64,000 nucleotides of DNA from Shimia thalassica (GTDB lineage: Bacteria; Pseudomonadota; Alphaproteobacteria; Rhodobacterales; Rhodobacteraceae): NCBI RefSeq assembly GCF_001458215.1, contig NZ_CYTW01000001.1, positions 1 through 64,000 on the forward strand, read 5' to 3'. The notes beneath the pieces are model-generated. The model made no database searches. It had not been told where the DNA came from and was given only the letters and a program-made list of their open reading frames with translations. Both the position numbers and the translations under genes were made by a program. Shown here piece after piece: positions 1-8,573 of this stretch. How positions within the stretch are numbered: the stretch's first letter is position 1; every line of letters starts with the position of its first letter.

Positions 1-55
1 GCTCGTCAGGCTCATAACCTGAAGGTCGTAGGTTCAAATCCTACCCCCGCAACCA
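1..55 (+). tRNA. Initiator tRNA-fMet (CAT), 3' part
   Basis: This is the 3' two thirds of a tRNA; the 5' end lies outside the window. The anticodon stem TCAGG/CCTGA encloses the loop CTCATAA with anticodon CAT at 13-15. The T arm is GTAGG-TTCAAAT-CCTAC, followed by the acceptor strand CCCCGCA, discriminator A and an encoded CCA. An A at the last acceptor position before the discriminator matches initiator tRNAs, whose first base pair is an unpaired C-A, and the overall sequence matches initiator rather than elongator tRNA-Met. The 3' end serves as the island attachment site. Confidence 0.95.
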
Positions 56-1676
56 ACGATAATTGCAAAACCGCCTCGGCAACACCAGCCTCGGCGGTTT
101 TTGCTTTTGGTTCAGTCGCTAAGCCCAGAATCCCGGCAAGATCCCCTTGTAGGTCTATGTCATATCCTTCTTCAGTTGGTGTCAGGACAACCTTGTCAAT
201 CAAGGCCCGCAACGCCTCAGCAGCCTCGTTGCGCAGGTCGGATGCATTAAGGGCGTCGGCAAGGTTGCTGACTTTGGCGTGGTAGAGGCTCGACATATTG
301 GGGTGCAAAACAGGCTGAGGGGAGGGCGCTGACTTCAGGTCACTCTCTAGCTTGGCTTTCCGCTCCTCCAATTCTGCCATTTTGCCCTTAACGGCAGAGG
401 CCGGCGCCCCATCAATCAGAGCTTGGACCAGACGGTCCAGAGCGTGAATGGTTTTGGCGAGGTCAGCTTCCTTTGTCTCGCGAGACGTGTTTGAGGTTGA
501 TCGCAACCGATTGGTCTCCGCGGTGAACTCCTCGCAAAAGGTTTTGAACAGATCTGGTTCCATCAGTTTGCGAGACAGCGCACTGAGAACCCGGTCTTCA
601 ACCTTCGCCCGCGCAATCGATTTGCGATTGTTGCAAATACCTTTGTTGCGCGCCGCAGAGCACCCAATGTGGGTTTGAGAAATCACTGACATGCCGCCAC
701 CACAGGCCCCGCAGGTCAGAAGACCTGAGAGCAGGTATTTTGCGCGTCGCACCTTGCCCATGGCGCTGCCGAGATTGCTCCGCCGGGGGAGTGCGGTTCG
801 TTGCTGACGAGATTTGGCCGCATCCCAAAGCTCTTGTGGGAGGATACGAAGGTCAGGCGTCTCAACGACAATCCAGTCCGATTCCGGGTTGAGGCGCGAA
901 ACCCGTCGACCTGTATCAGGATCTTTGATGTAGCGCTGCCGGTTCCAAACCAGACGCCCAATGTAGAGTTCATTGTTCAGGATGCCTGTGCCACGGGTGA
1001 CATTGCCATGAATGGTTGAGGCGCCCCAAGCTGTTCCTCTTGGGCCTGTCACGCCCTCTTTGTTGAGAGATTGGGCAATCTTGCGTGGCGACGCTCCGTT
1101 TACATAATCTTCGACAATGCGGGTGATGGTGGCTGCTTGGGGTGAATTGATGGTGCGTTCCCCAGTTGCTTGGCTACCGTCGGCCTCTAATCGACGAACG
1201 AGATCGTAGCCAAAGCTGTTGCCCCCCCCTGACCGTCCGGCTTCTACGCGGCCGCGCAAACCACGCCGTGTCTTGTCGGCGAGGTCTTTGAGAAACAGGG
1301 CGCTCATTGTGCCCTTCAGCCCAATATGCAGTTCATTGATCTCTCCCTCGGACAGCGTGACAATCCGGATGCCCGCGAAACTGAGACGTTTGTAGACGCC
1401 GGCGATATCTTCCTGGTCCCGGGAAATGCGATCCAGTGATTCCGCAAGAACGATGTCAAACAGCCCACTTTGTGCATCTGCCAAAAGGGATTGGATACCT
1501 GGCCGGATCAAGCTGGCACCGGAAATGGATCTGTCACTGTAGCTATCCACAATGTCCCAACCTTCTGTTCCTGCACGTTCACGGCACAGACGCAGTTGGT
1601 CTTCGATCGACGCGTCCCTCTGGTTATCGGAGCTGTAACGGGCGTAAAGAGCTACGCGGTTTTGGGGGGTGTTCAT
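12..1676 (-). CDS. Large serine recombinase, C-terminus antisense to tRNA-fMet
   Basis: A 554-aa site-specific recombinase. The N-terminal resolvase domain (about 1-150) carries the nucleophile in RYSSDNQ and a downstream LDRISR helix. A central recombinase domain (about 150-300) is followed by a zinc ribbon with CGACGGG and later cysteines (about 325-355), then a charged, probably coiled-coil region (about 370-460). Length fits large serine integrases. The ATG overlaps the stop of the upstream tyrosine recombinase by 4 bp, so translation is probably coupled. The last residues, AGVGFEPTTFRL, are read from the complement of the tRNA, and the TGA stop lies in the tRNA anticodon loop (12-14). 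Family assignment is secure; a role in moving this island is inferred. Confidence 0.93.
   Translation of the reverse strand: MNTPQNRVALYARYSSDNQRDASIEDQLRLCRERAGTEGWDIVDSYSDRSISGASLIRPGIQSLLADAQSGLFDIVLAESLDRISRDQEDIAGVYKRLSFAGIRIVTLSEGEINELHIGLKGTMSALFLKDLADKTRRGLRGRVEAGRSGGGNSFGYDLVRRLEADGSQATGERTINSPQAATITRIVEDYVNGASPRKIAQSLNKEGVTGPRGTAWGASTIHGNVTRGTGILNNELYIGRLVWNRQRYIKDPDTGRRVSRLNPESDWIVVETPDLRILPQELWDAAKSRQQRTALPRRSNLGSAMGKVRRAKYLLSGLLTCGACGGGMSVISQTHIGCSAARNKGICNNRKSIARAKVEDRVLSALSRKLMEPDLFKTFCEEFTAETNRLRSTSNTSRETKEADLAKTIHALDRLVQALIDGAPASAVKGKMAELEERKAKLESDLKSAPSPQPVLHPNMSSLYHAKVSNLADALNASDLRNEAAEALRALIDKVVLTPTEEGYDIDLQGDLAGILGLATEPKAKTAEAGVAEAVLQLSLVAGVGFEPTTFRL
44..56 (+). repeat. 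Candidate attL core (tRNA 3' end)
   Basis: The 13 bases CCCCCGCAACCAA, covering the acceptor 3' strand, discriminator and CCA of tRNA-fMet, recur in the same orientation at 26146-26158. This is the arrangement expected at the tRNA-proximal end of an integrated island. Confidence 0.6.
67..105 (+). terminator. Rho-independent terminator of the tRNA-fMet gene
   Basis: A perfect 9-bp stem AAAACCGCC/GGCGGTTTT (67-75 with 93-101) has a further GGC/GCC pairing inside the loop and ends in a T-rich tract. It follows the tRNA by 11 bases. On the opposite strand the same bases encode part of the C-terminus of the serine recombinase. Confidence 0.75.
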
Positions 1677-2785
1677 CTTCGGGCCCTTCCTTTTTTGCGG
1701 GTCAAATTTGCACTGATGGCGCTTATGGCTTCATCTAGCTTTCCGACGGCATCGGATTGGTTCGCTTGGTTGTAGTACTGTTCTGCGGTACGCATCGTGC
1801 TGTGACCGAGAACCGATTTTATTATGCCGACGTCTTTCCCGCTGTAAATTGCCACATAGGTTGCCGCGCAGTCGCGGAACATGTGAGGCCCAATGCGAAC
1901 GCCAAAGTGCCTTTGGGTATGCCTGGCGATGGCTGCGCCAAGTTCTTTATGTGGCAGTGCTTGGCCGCTGCGACCAACCCAAAGCTCTGTTCGCGCCTTT
2001 GCTCTCCTTTTAACCCAAGGTTTACTCCTCTGATCGGTCAGCAACTTTGGGCGTGCGACCTCCAAGTAGTACTCGAGGTCAGCTCGCAGGACATTGGGGA
2101 AAGGACCTTCCCAATGTTGCTTTGTTTTGGAAAGTTCCGGCGGGATCAGAATATGCCATTGGCCTCCAATTTGTTCGAGGTGGTGGCCAATTTGCAGTGA
2201 GCCAAAGGCCCGAATGCGTAGCGGCCGAAGAGCAAGCAGACTGATTGCAAAACCGTCGCGTACCAAGATTGCCCCACGCACTGGATGGGTATCGATCAGC
2301 GTGCGTCCGATGTCCTGAAAGTCGCGCCCCAAATCTACGAGGGCGTTAAGATCGACGATCTTGGCGCGTTTGTTGCGCGACGGCGTGGCGCGCCACTGCA
2401 AGTTACGCGCTAAAGTGTTCAAGACGGACCTATCCGCTTCGGGCCTGGCTACTTGGCAATACCTGCGCAGGTCATTGATATACATGTGCGCCGAGACCGG
2501 GCTAACCCGAGGTTGCAGAAAAGCTAGGTAAGACTGCAGGGTTGGTTGGTCTAGGTTGGAGGGAACCCTGGGATGCGCTATCCCCCTTCCTACGAGAAGC
2601 CATTTGAGAAACCGTCCCACGGTTAACTCTATCTTGTCCTGAGTGTGGGGGCTCCATGCCGCTGCAGGGCCTTGACCGTCAAAAACGTTGCCTTTGGCTT
2701 TTGCCGACAGCCAAGCGTTCTGTTCATCATGCGGCCATTCAGAAAAGGGCAGGGCGATGTAGCTGTTATCGGCAAGCGCATTCAT
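1673..2785 (-). CDS. Tyrosine recombinase (integrase family), 370 aa
   Basis: A phage-integrase-fold DNA breaking and joining enzyme. The C-terminal catalytic domain retains the full set: Arg in LRPLRIRAF, Lys in the hairpin ELSKTKQ, HxxR in PHMFRDC, His in LGHSTMR and the nucleophilic Tyr in AEQYYNQ. The N-terminal ~120 residues resemble a core-binding SAM-like domain. Its start overlaps the stop of the longer recombinase upstream and its stop overlaps the serine recombinase start, each by 4 bp, so the three are one coupled operon. It appears intact. Whether it acts on the island ends or on a nested element is unknown. Confidence 0.92.
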   Translation of the reverse strand: MNALADNSYIALPFSEWPHDEQNAWLSAKAKGNVFDGQGPAAAWSPHTQDKIELTVGRFLKWLLVGRGIAHPRVPSNLDQPTLQSYLAFLQPRVSPVSAHMYINDLRRYCQVARPEADRSVLNTLARNLQWRATPSRNKRAKIVDLNALVDLGRDFQDIGRTLIDTHPVRGAILVRDGFAISLLALRPLRIRAFGSLQIGHHLEQIGGQWHILIPPELSKTKQHWEGPFPNVLRADLEYYLEVARPKLLTDQRSKPWVKRRAKARTELWVGRSGQALPHKELGAAIARHTQRHFGVRIGPHMFRDCAATYVAIYSGKDVGIIKSVLGHSTMRTAEQYYNQANQSDAVGKLDEAISAISANLTRKKGRARR

Positions 2786-4455
2786 AAGCGACGTCCATTG
2801 CCGCGTGAGCCACGGCCCGTTTGGTGGATCACCTCGTCGAAGCGCTCGACTGCTGCTTCCATTTCCATACCAGCGTAGAACTGTATGGTTGTTTGGATGG
2901 ATTTGTGCCCTAGCAGAACACGTACGGTCTCATAGTCTCCTGGCCGGTGCTGCAGATATAGAAACCCACAGATGTGGCGAAACTGATGGGCTGTAAGCCG
3001 TATACCCAGTTCCCGCTCGCATATAGTCGATATTGCCTCGCCTAGCCCCGCTTTGGCTCTTCGCTCCCCTCTCTTTCCGGGAAATAGTTCGTCGCAATTG
3101 GGCGACGCGATTTGAGGCCAAATCCGATCCAAGTAGCGATCAACCATCTTCGCCACCCGGCCCGGCAACGGATACTCCAGCGCCTTGTTGTTTTTGACCT
3201 CATGAGCCTCAAAGGTGAGGACATACTTCGTTCCTCGACGAACAAGGTTCTGCGACAGAGATATGTTGCACAGGTTCTCTATGCGGATCGGTACCGACTG
3301 CAGGATGGCAATAGCCAAGGCCGCACTTGCACGAAACACTTGGATCTGCGACGGATCGTTGACCCGTAAGTTGTGATCGAAAACCTTTTTGGGCATGTTG
3401 ATGAAGCGCATCACCAACTCTGGGTTCTTGAATTGCGCTAGAGTCTCGCGGTTGAGACTCGTCATCTCCGTTTGTTCGAAATGGACACGGCGGCAAAGAT
3501 CGGCAAAAGCTCTCATCTCCTCCTCACCAAGATTTACCCAGTGACGAGCCACACAGCGCAAGTCGGTTGCGTATATTTGCGTTTGCCGATTGGGCTTTCT
3601 GTCAGTCCGCTCCAGATACCACGTCAAAATGGTTTTGGCGTGGTCGAATTCTACGAGTACAGCCAAGGAAGTGATGCGTTCAATTGGAACCCCCTTGTGG
3701 ACGAGAATTGACGCCGCGCGCTTGAGGTTCTCAACCCGCTTTTGTGCTGAGACCGGACGTTGTGGTGGAAGGCTGCGTTCTTGAAAGACATCGTCCGCGA
3801 TCAGGAACTTGTAGAAGTCCTGAAGCTCCTTCTGAAAGCTTGCGGGAAAATCCGCGTGCGGAATCTGGAAACCTTTCTTCCGATCAAGGCCCGCGAGTTG
3901 CACATTGGGCCAACCCCCAACCGTATTGGCGTACGTGTTCCACCGATTGATCAGCATCTGGAATTTGTCATCTGCCTTGGTGGCGATGCTGTGGGTGATC
4001 ACGCGATCATAGTACTGCCCCACAACTTCCTGTGTTACTGATTTTGGCGGCACGCGGTGACAGCTGCACCACCTCATGAAGCGCATCAAAACGCGGCGAT
4101 CAGTTAGCTTCGTGATCATTGCGTCTAGGTTCGCCCACTCTGCTGTCAGAGGTGCGGTCAAGTGCAATGGATCAAGGTCGACGCCGCTTTCGATGAGCGC
4201 TTGAGCAAACGCTGAACGTATATTGCTGAAGCGCTTGGGCGTTATGCCAAAACGTCCTGGCTGACCGCGTTCCAGGGCCACCCTAAATGCGGCTATATCG
4301 ATGGCTACCCCACTTGGAGGACGATTCAGCATCTTGGCGACTGCTTTGACCGCAGATGCCATTGCGGACCTCTGATTGTTGGTTAGGTGCCCAGCGGATT
4401 TAAGGTGCTCAAGCACGCAATTTAGCGTGACGGGTTTGGACTGTTGATGTCCCAT
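2782..4455 (-). CDS. Tyrosine recombinase, long form, about 557 aa
   Basis: A second intact tyrosine recombinase. The catalytic residues are Arg in PIRIENL, Lys in HEVKNNK, HQFRH, LGHKSIQ and the Tyr in TIQFYAG, all in the last ~170 residues. The ~370 residues before that are longer than in simple integrases. I chose the ATG at 4455 because AGGAG lies 6 bases upstream. The open frame continues to 4701, but that extension overlaps the HTH gene and lacks a ribosome site. The stop overlaps the next recombinase by 4 bp. Two unequal tyrosine recombinases in tandem recall recombinase-in-trio elements, except that the third member here is a serine enzyme. Confidence 0.88.
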   Translation of the reverse strand: MGHQQSKPVTLNCVLEHLKSAGHLTNNQRSAMASAVKAVAKMLNRPPSGVAIDIAAFRVALERGQPGRFGITPKRFSNIRSAFAQALIESGVDLDPLHLTAPLTAEWANLDAMITKLTDRRVLMRFMRWCSCHRVPPKSVTQEVVGQYYDRVITHSIATKADDKFQMLINRWNTYANTVGGWPNVQLAGLDRKKGFQIPHADFPASFQKELQDFYKFLIADDVFQERSLPPQRPVSAQKRVENLKRAASILVHKGVPIERITSLAVLVEFDHAKTILTWYLERTDRKPNRQTQIYATDLRCVARHWVNLGEEEMRAFADLCRRVHFEQTEMTSLNRETLAQFKNPELVMRFINMPKKVFDHNLRVNDPSQIQVFRASAALAIAILQSVPIRIENLCNISLSQNLVRRGTKYVLTFEAHEVKNNKALEYPLPGRVAKMVDRYLDRIWPQIASPNCDELFPGKRGERRAKAGLGEAISTICERELGIRLTAHQFRHICGFLYLQHRPGDYETVRVLLGHKSIQTTIQFYAGMEMEAAVERFDEVIHQTGRGSRGNGRRL

Positions 4456-4571
4456 GGTGTCTCCTACTGACAGGTGTTGAAATTTGGGAAAACACGTAGA
4501 GAGGAATATGACGTATTCTTCTGGCAGAGTTTCCCTGGCGTACGGTCGGTCCGCTGAAAACAAGGGGAAAA

Positions 4572-4784
4572 TCAGTGCGCTCGGAGATTGGTCGCGCGGC
4601 GCCCAGTTCGGTACATGTGCAGAAAGCGTTCGAGGTCCGCCTCCGAGATCCGCAAGACGCGGCCCGTGCGAAACGCCTTTAGGTGCCCAGATTTTATCCA
4701 ACGAAAAACGGTACGCTCCGAGACATACATGCGGTCTGCCACATCGCTAACCGTCAGCATGGGCTCGCGTTCGACGTCGTTCAT
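4572..4784 (-). CDS. Excisionase-like HTH DNA-binding protein, 70 aa
   Basis: A small MerR/excisionase-type helix-turn-helix protein. LTVSDVADRMYVSERTVFRW is the HTH, followed by IKSGHLKAFRTGRVLRI and SEADLERFL, the standard pattern of the HTH_17 family. GGAGG precedes the ATG by 7-8 bases. It is 116 bases upstream of the long tyrosine recombinase and overlaps the 60-aa gene before it by 4 bp. The position suggests a recombination directionality factor or a repressor of the recombinase operon; neither is shown by sequence alone. Confidence 0.85.
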   Translation of the reverse strand: MNDVEREPMLTVSDVADRMYVSERTVFRWIKSGHLKAFRTGRVLRISEADLERFLHMYRTGRRATNLRAH

Positions 4785-4963
4785 TTTTGGTCCTCCGACT
4801 TGGAGTGGGGAGGATCTACGTCTCTAGCCCCACCTTGCTTCTGTTCCATGTCGGACACGACCTGCCGTGCCGAAGCACGCGCAAGGACGCGCACCAAAGC
4901 CTTCAGAGAGGCGCTATGCCGATCGTCAGTTGCTGTTGCTTTTTGGCGCGAAGTGTCCGTCAT
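4781..4963 (-). CDS. Small hypothetical protein, 60 aa
   Basis: I do not recognise this protein. It is charged and probably soluble, with a likely helix around ALVRVLARASARQVVSDMEQ. The ATG follows a GAAGGG ribosome site and the stop overlaps the HTH gene start by 4 bp (ATGA). The same junction type occurs at two later places in this operon, which argues that it is real and is the first gene of the recombinase operon. Confidence 0.55.
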   Translation of the reverse strand: MTDTSRQKATATDDRHSASLKALVRVLARASARQVVSDMEQKQGGARDVDPPHSKSEDQK

Positions 4964-4993
4964 GGACCCTTCTTAGGCGAGGTTGGCGATAAA

Positions 4994-5041
4994 CCAGTGG
5001 TCACAACCTCATCTCTTTCGGAGTGAGGTTATGACCATTGG
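4994..5041. repeat. Imperfect 18-bp inverted repeat upstream of the recombinase operon
   Basis: The arms 4994-5011 and 5024-5041 match at 16 of 18 positions around a 12-base centre. It lies 31 bases upstream of the first recombinase-operon gene and just past the stop of the gene at 5048. It could be a terminator without a T tract, an operator for the HTH protein, or a recombinase-binding site. Confidence 0.6.
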
Positions 5042-5047
5042 CCTTAG

Positions 5048-5803
5048 TCAAGAAGACTTGGCGCGTTGCTTCAGCAAGAAACGCTTGATCGCTTCATCTA
5101 GGCCATCCGTGGACTCGCCAAAACTTTCAAAGAGATAATGGCACATTGTGCAGAACTTGCCTGTGGGCGTGGAAGTGGCTCGACTACCAAAAACCTTATC
5201 GTGCAGAGCAAGCAATGTCTTCAGTGTGTATTCCCGAATTCGATCGGATCGACGGCCACCTTTGTTATGCCAATCACCTTCTAGACTCTGTTCCAGTGGC
5301 TTATGCAACGCACGCAGTAGTGAGATTAGAGCGAGATCGGGATCTTCGGCGTATTTGATCGAGATGTCTTTAGAGATGGATCCGTCAATCGCCCCCAAAC
5401 CCTCAAAGTTCGAAAGCTGTGGAAGATACTCAACGTTAGACGGGTTCGGAATAATGAAACTTAGGTCCGGAAACAGTGCGTTTGCATCAGGTTGATTGAG
5501 GAGCAGTGCAAGAGTTCGGCTAAGCTCGGGCGATGCCAAGAAATGCAACGTCAATCTGTGTTGGCAGAACTCCTCAATGACTTCTCCCAGCCTTTGAGCC
5601 GTTTTTTGGAGCGCATTTGCAGGCCGATGCAAACGTATCACGTCATACGAAATGTCTTGGTCACGAAGCCAACTTGGCACTTCGGAGTACTCCAGAACTT
5701 CTTGAAGAAAGAGATTACGTTTGTTTTGAGGGACCTCAAGAAGTGTGGCGATTTCCTCAAAATGCAATTGAACTGATTCCCAGTCGCGGCTTGGATTTTG
5801 CAT
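5048..5803 (-). CDS. Hypothetical protein, 251 aa, island-borne
   Basis: I do not recognise this protein. It is predicted soluble, with helical N- and C-terminal parts and a central Pro/Asn-rich stretch (PNPSNVEYLPQLSNF). CTMCHYLFESFGE near the C-terminus holds two cysteines that could bind metal, though two alone are not a zinc finger. AAGGAGA lies 8 bases before the ATG at 5803; an upstream in-frame start (5857) lacks such a site. It is transcribed toward the recombinase operon and separated from it by the 4994-5041 inverted repeat. It may be a cargo or control gene of the island. Confidence 0.7.
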   Translation of the reverse strand: MQNPSRDWESVQLHFEEIATLLEVPQNKRNLFLQEVLEYSEVPSWLRDQDISYDVIRLHRPANALQKTAQRLGEVIEEFCQHRLTLHFLASPELSRTLALLLNQPDANALFPDLSFIIPNPSNVEYLPQLSNFEGLGAIDGSISKDISIKYAEDPDLALISLLRALHKPLEQSLEGDWHNKGGRRSDRIREYTLKTLLALHDKVFGSRATSTPTGKFCTMCHYLFESFGESTDGLDEAIKRFLLKQRAKSS

Positions 5804-6220
5804 GTGAAATCTCCTTGGTTGCATCAGTTGCCTCGTGCTGCCTTCCGACAGGACCACCCAGCAGGATCCGGGTTGGTGGCGACCTCGCAGTCGCGCTCTT
5901 CACGTTGTCTTGCTTCTATACTTGTGGGCATTTTAGCGAAATTCAAGTGGCGAAAAGGGCATAACATTGGAAGGTGGACTGCGCGTTCCGGCATTTTCCT
6001 GGCGGTCGGGTATGATCGAAGCGGCTCAGGGCCCGATCGGCCTCAGCTATACGCCGGACCTCATAGCAACCTACGTTTCGATTGCGATGTCATGGAAAAA
6101 CTCCCGCCACCCGCACCAACGACGGGCTGGGTCAAACCCCAGATGGGTTCCATCTCGCAAATCTATCAGATCGAAGATAAGGGGATGTTAGCTCCATCAG
6201 GGCCTAACATATAAGCAGGT
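5804..6220. other. Intergenic stretch without a recognisable gene
   Basis: About 420 bases. Short open frames exist on the + strand (for example 5967-6191), but they have no ribosome site and no recognisable domain. The part nearest 5804 must hold the promoter of the gene ending at 5048. I see no repeat, tRNA or insertion-sequence end here. Confidence 0.5.
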
Positions 6221-6913
6221 TCAGTTCGCCGGGATCAAGCCCAACGCCACTTGCATCCGTGCAGAGCTGCAGAAACACTTTTGGGCGTATTCGACTTTGC
6301 GGATTGAATCGCGTTTGAAGCCAACGGCCTGTTCGCAATCTTCACGTGCGGCCCCTGCCATCTGAAAGGCGGCGCCGTTCCCGCCATTGATGCTAAGCTG
6401 GCCATAGTATTCCGACGCTTCTTTCACACGCTGAACGAGATCGTTTTGCAGTGCCTCACCCACGTCCGAGACGGACAGAGGCACTTCGCGATAGGTCCTG
6501 CAGGCGGCAAGGATATCTTCCAGCCCAACCGTGACGCGGCGATTAAGACGCTCAGGTGTCGAGACCGAAATCAAAAGATCATGTTTGCCGCGCGTTTCGG
6601 TTTTTCCAACCTTTTCAACAGGAACGCCCGCTGCTCGCAGCGCTTCTGCGACGGCTTGTGCGCGTCGCAAACCAAGGTTGTCATTGTAAGACGATCCGCC
6701 AACCGCGTCTGTGTATCCGACGATGACGGTCGGTTTGTAGGTATCCACCGATTTCAGGGAGTCAGCGATTTCAAGAATCTGTTGTTGGGCCTGTGCATCA
6801 AGCTGGTCAGAGTCAAAATCGAAATTCACCGTTCCAAACACCTGAGCGACCAAAACAGAAGGCAACAACAGGGCCATACACACCGAAATAACAGAGAAAA
6901 ACTGCAAGCGCAT
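6221..6913 (-). CDS. OmpA-family outer membrane/periplasmic protein, 230 aa
   Basis: A cleavable signal peptide (about 1-23, ending LVAQ) precedes an OmpA C-terminal-like peptidoglycan-binding domain (about 28-135). Family motifs are VNFDFDSDQL, VVGYTDAVGG (usually GHTD) and the NLGLRRAQAV helix. The last ~95 residues are unassigned and contain several cysteines. AAGGAC lies 7 bases before the ATG. It is divergent from the TolC-like gene across a 160-base promoter region, so it may be a cell-wall anchor for the type I secretion or adhesin system. That link is positional inference. Confidence 0.85.
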   Translation of the reverse strand: MRLQFFSVISVCMALLLPSVLVAQVFGTVNFDFDSDQLDAQAQQQILEIADSLKSVDTYKPTVIVGYTDAVGGSSYNDNLGLRRAQAVAEALRAAGVPVEKVGKTETRGKHDLLISVSTPERLNRRVTVGLEDILAACRTYREVPLSVSDVGEALQNDLVQRVKEASEYYGQLSINGGNGAAFQMAGAAREDCEQAVGFKRDSIRKVEYAQKCFCSSARMQVALGLIPAN

Positions 6914-7073
6914 TTGATGTCCTTAAGTCGCTGAGTGTGAACTGTGAGTTGCAACACTGTGAACAATATGTCGGAATTATTCAAGTAACGTGCTAAATGT
7001 GTATGGCACGCATATTTTTTGAGTGTAGGCTGGTCATCAGCGTGATTGAAGAACGAAACCAATAGGGTTGCTA

Positions 7074-8486
7074 ATGCTCAAAAAGATACCTGCTGTCATC
7101 TTTTTTATGGCGACTGCCATGGGGCCGAATATTTCTTCGGCATTGTCACTCGAAGACTCAATTCTTTACGTGCTTGAGACGAACCCGGAAATCAAGGCTG
7201 CGGAATCCAACAAGCAGGCAATTGAGTTCGAACTCGAGCAAGCGCGCAATTTTTATTCACCAAAATTCGAGCTGGAGGCTTGGGCTGGCACCAGTGAAAA
7301 CAGAGGAAACGCGTCTCCGGATCTTGGGGCTGCGTCTGGTTCGGTTGAAGGATATGAACTGACCGCGCGTGTTTCCCAGATGTTGTTTGACGGGTATCGC
7401 ACACGTTCCGAAATCGAACGACAAGCCTATAGAATAGACGCAGCGGCCTATCGTGTGCTTGAACGTTCCGAGGTTTTGTCGCTGGAAGCGGTCCGTCTGT
7501 ATTCTGATGTCCTGCGCACGCGGTCTTTGCTGTCCTTGGCCCAGCGGAACTATACCTATCACAAAGATGTCTATGCCCGTCTTAAGACAGGGTATGACCG
7601 TGGCGTCATTGGAATTGGTGATCTGCAACAAGGCGAAGAGCGCGTTTACCTTGCCGAAGATATCATTCTCGAGTTCGAATTGAACGCGGAAGATGCCGAA
7701 ACGCTGTTTCTCGAGACCGTTGGCGTTGAACCGAAATCCCTTCAAACCTTACCCTCTGTCAGCCGCGCGGTGCCATCTTCGCTTGATCTCGCCTTGGGGC
7801 GCACGCGCACCGACAATCCCACAATCAAGTTCATGCAATCAGATGTCGGATCTGCCGAGGCGTTGTCTCGCAGGGCTAACTCTAATCGATATCCGTCTTT
7901 CCACCTCGAAGCAGAAGGCCGCACAGGCGAAGACGTCGGCGGCTTCCTCGGAGATCGAGAGGATTTCCGCGTCGGTCTTGTGTTGCGGTACGAGTTTCAG
8001 GGCACACGCAAACGCGCAGTGCGTCAGGAACAGGCCCGCCGCGTGAACGAAAGCAAATCGCATCTGTTGTCCCGCACACGCCGTGTTGAAAGCGAGGTTC
8101 GCCAATCATGGTCAACGCTGCGTTCGGCCAAAAGACGCCTTTCGACCATTCAGGGCCAAGCCCGGTTGTCCCGCCAATTGCGCGAGGCCTATGAAAACGA
8201 ATTTGTGGTTGGAAACCGGTCTCTCCTGGATGTGTTGAACACTCAAGGTGCCTTGTTTCAGGCCGAAGCCAATCTGATCAACGCGCGCAGTTTGACGACT
8301 TATGCCGAATATCGCCTGCTTGCCTCGGTTGGTATTCTGCTGCCAACCTTAGGCATCAAAGCACCAGAAGACGCCAAGCCATACGCCGGTGAAAAAGTGG
8401 GTGCGCCGGGTCTGAGCGAAGCCAGCAGCGAGCAACAGTTTGACGCCAAAACCTTTCGCCAGTGGCGACAGTCGGTTGAAAAATAA
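7074..8486 (+). CDS. TolC-family outer membrane channel of a type I secretion system, 470 aa
   Basis: An outer membrane efflux protein: a signal peptide (to about SSALS) and two outer-membrane-factor repeats rich in long helices. It includes the typical ARVSQMLFDGYRTRSEIERQAYR segment in the first repeat and VGNRSLLDVLNTQGALFQAE in the second. Length fits TolC/LapE proteins. I use the ATG at 7074; a TTG two codons upstream is less likely. It is followed by the ABC exporter and adaptor genes, giving a complete type I export apparatus beside its giant substrate. Confidence 0.93.
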   Translation: MLKKIPAVIFFMATAMGPNISSALSLEDSILYVLETNPEIKAAESNKQAIEFELEQARNFYSPKFELEAWAGTSENRGNASPDLGAASGSVEGYELTARVSQMLFDGYRTRSEIERQAYRIDAAAYRVLERSEVLSLEAVRLYSDVLRTRSLLSLAQRNYTYHKDVYARLKTGYDRGVIGIGDLQQGEERVYLAEDIILEFELNAEDAETLFLETVGVEPKSLQTLPSVSRAVPSSLDLALGRTRTDNPTIKFMQSDVGSAEALSRRANSNRYPSFHLEAEGRTGEDVGGFLGDREDFRVGLVLRYEFQGTRKRAVRQEQARRVNESKSHLLSRTRRVESEVRQSWSTLRSAKRRLSTIQGQARLSRQLREAYENEFVVGNRSLLDVLNTQGALFQAEANLINARSLTTYAEYRLLASVGILLPTLGIKAPEDAKPYAGEKVGAPGLSEASSEQQFDAKTFRQWRQSVEK

Positions 8487-8573
8487 CGCGCCTCGCGGTG
8501 TTGCAGGAGATGCGCAATTACTGACTCTCGCAAAAAGACGGACACAAATCCCAGGATTCAAATCAAACCTGTT

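Noticed and set aside
4456-4701. N-terminal extension of the long tyrosine recombinase to 4701
   Set aside because: It would overlap the HTH gene and has no ribosome site, whereas the ATG at 4455 has AGGAG in good position.
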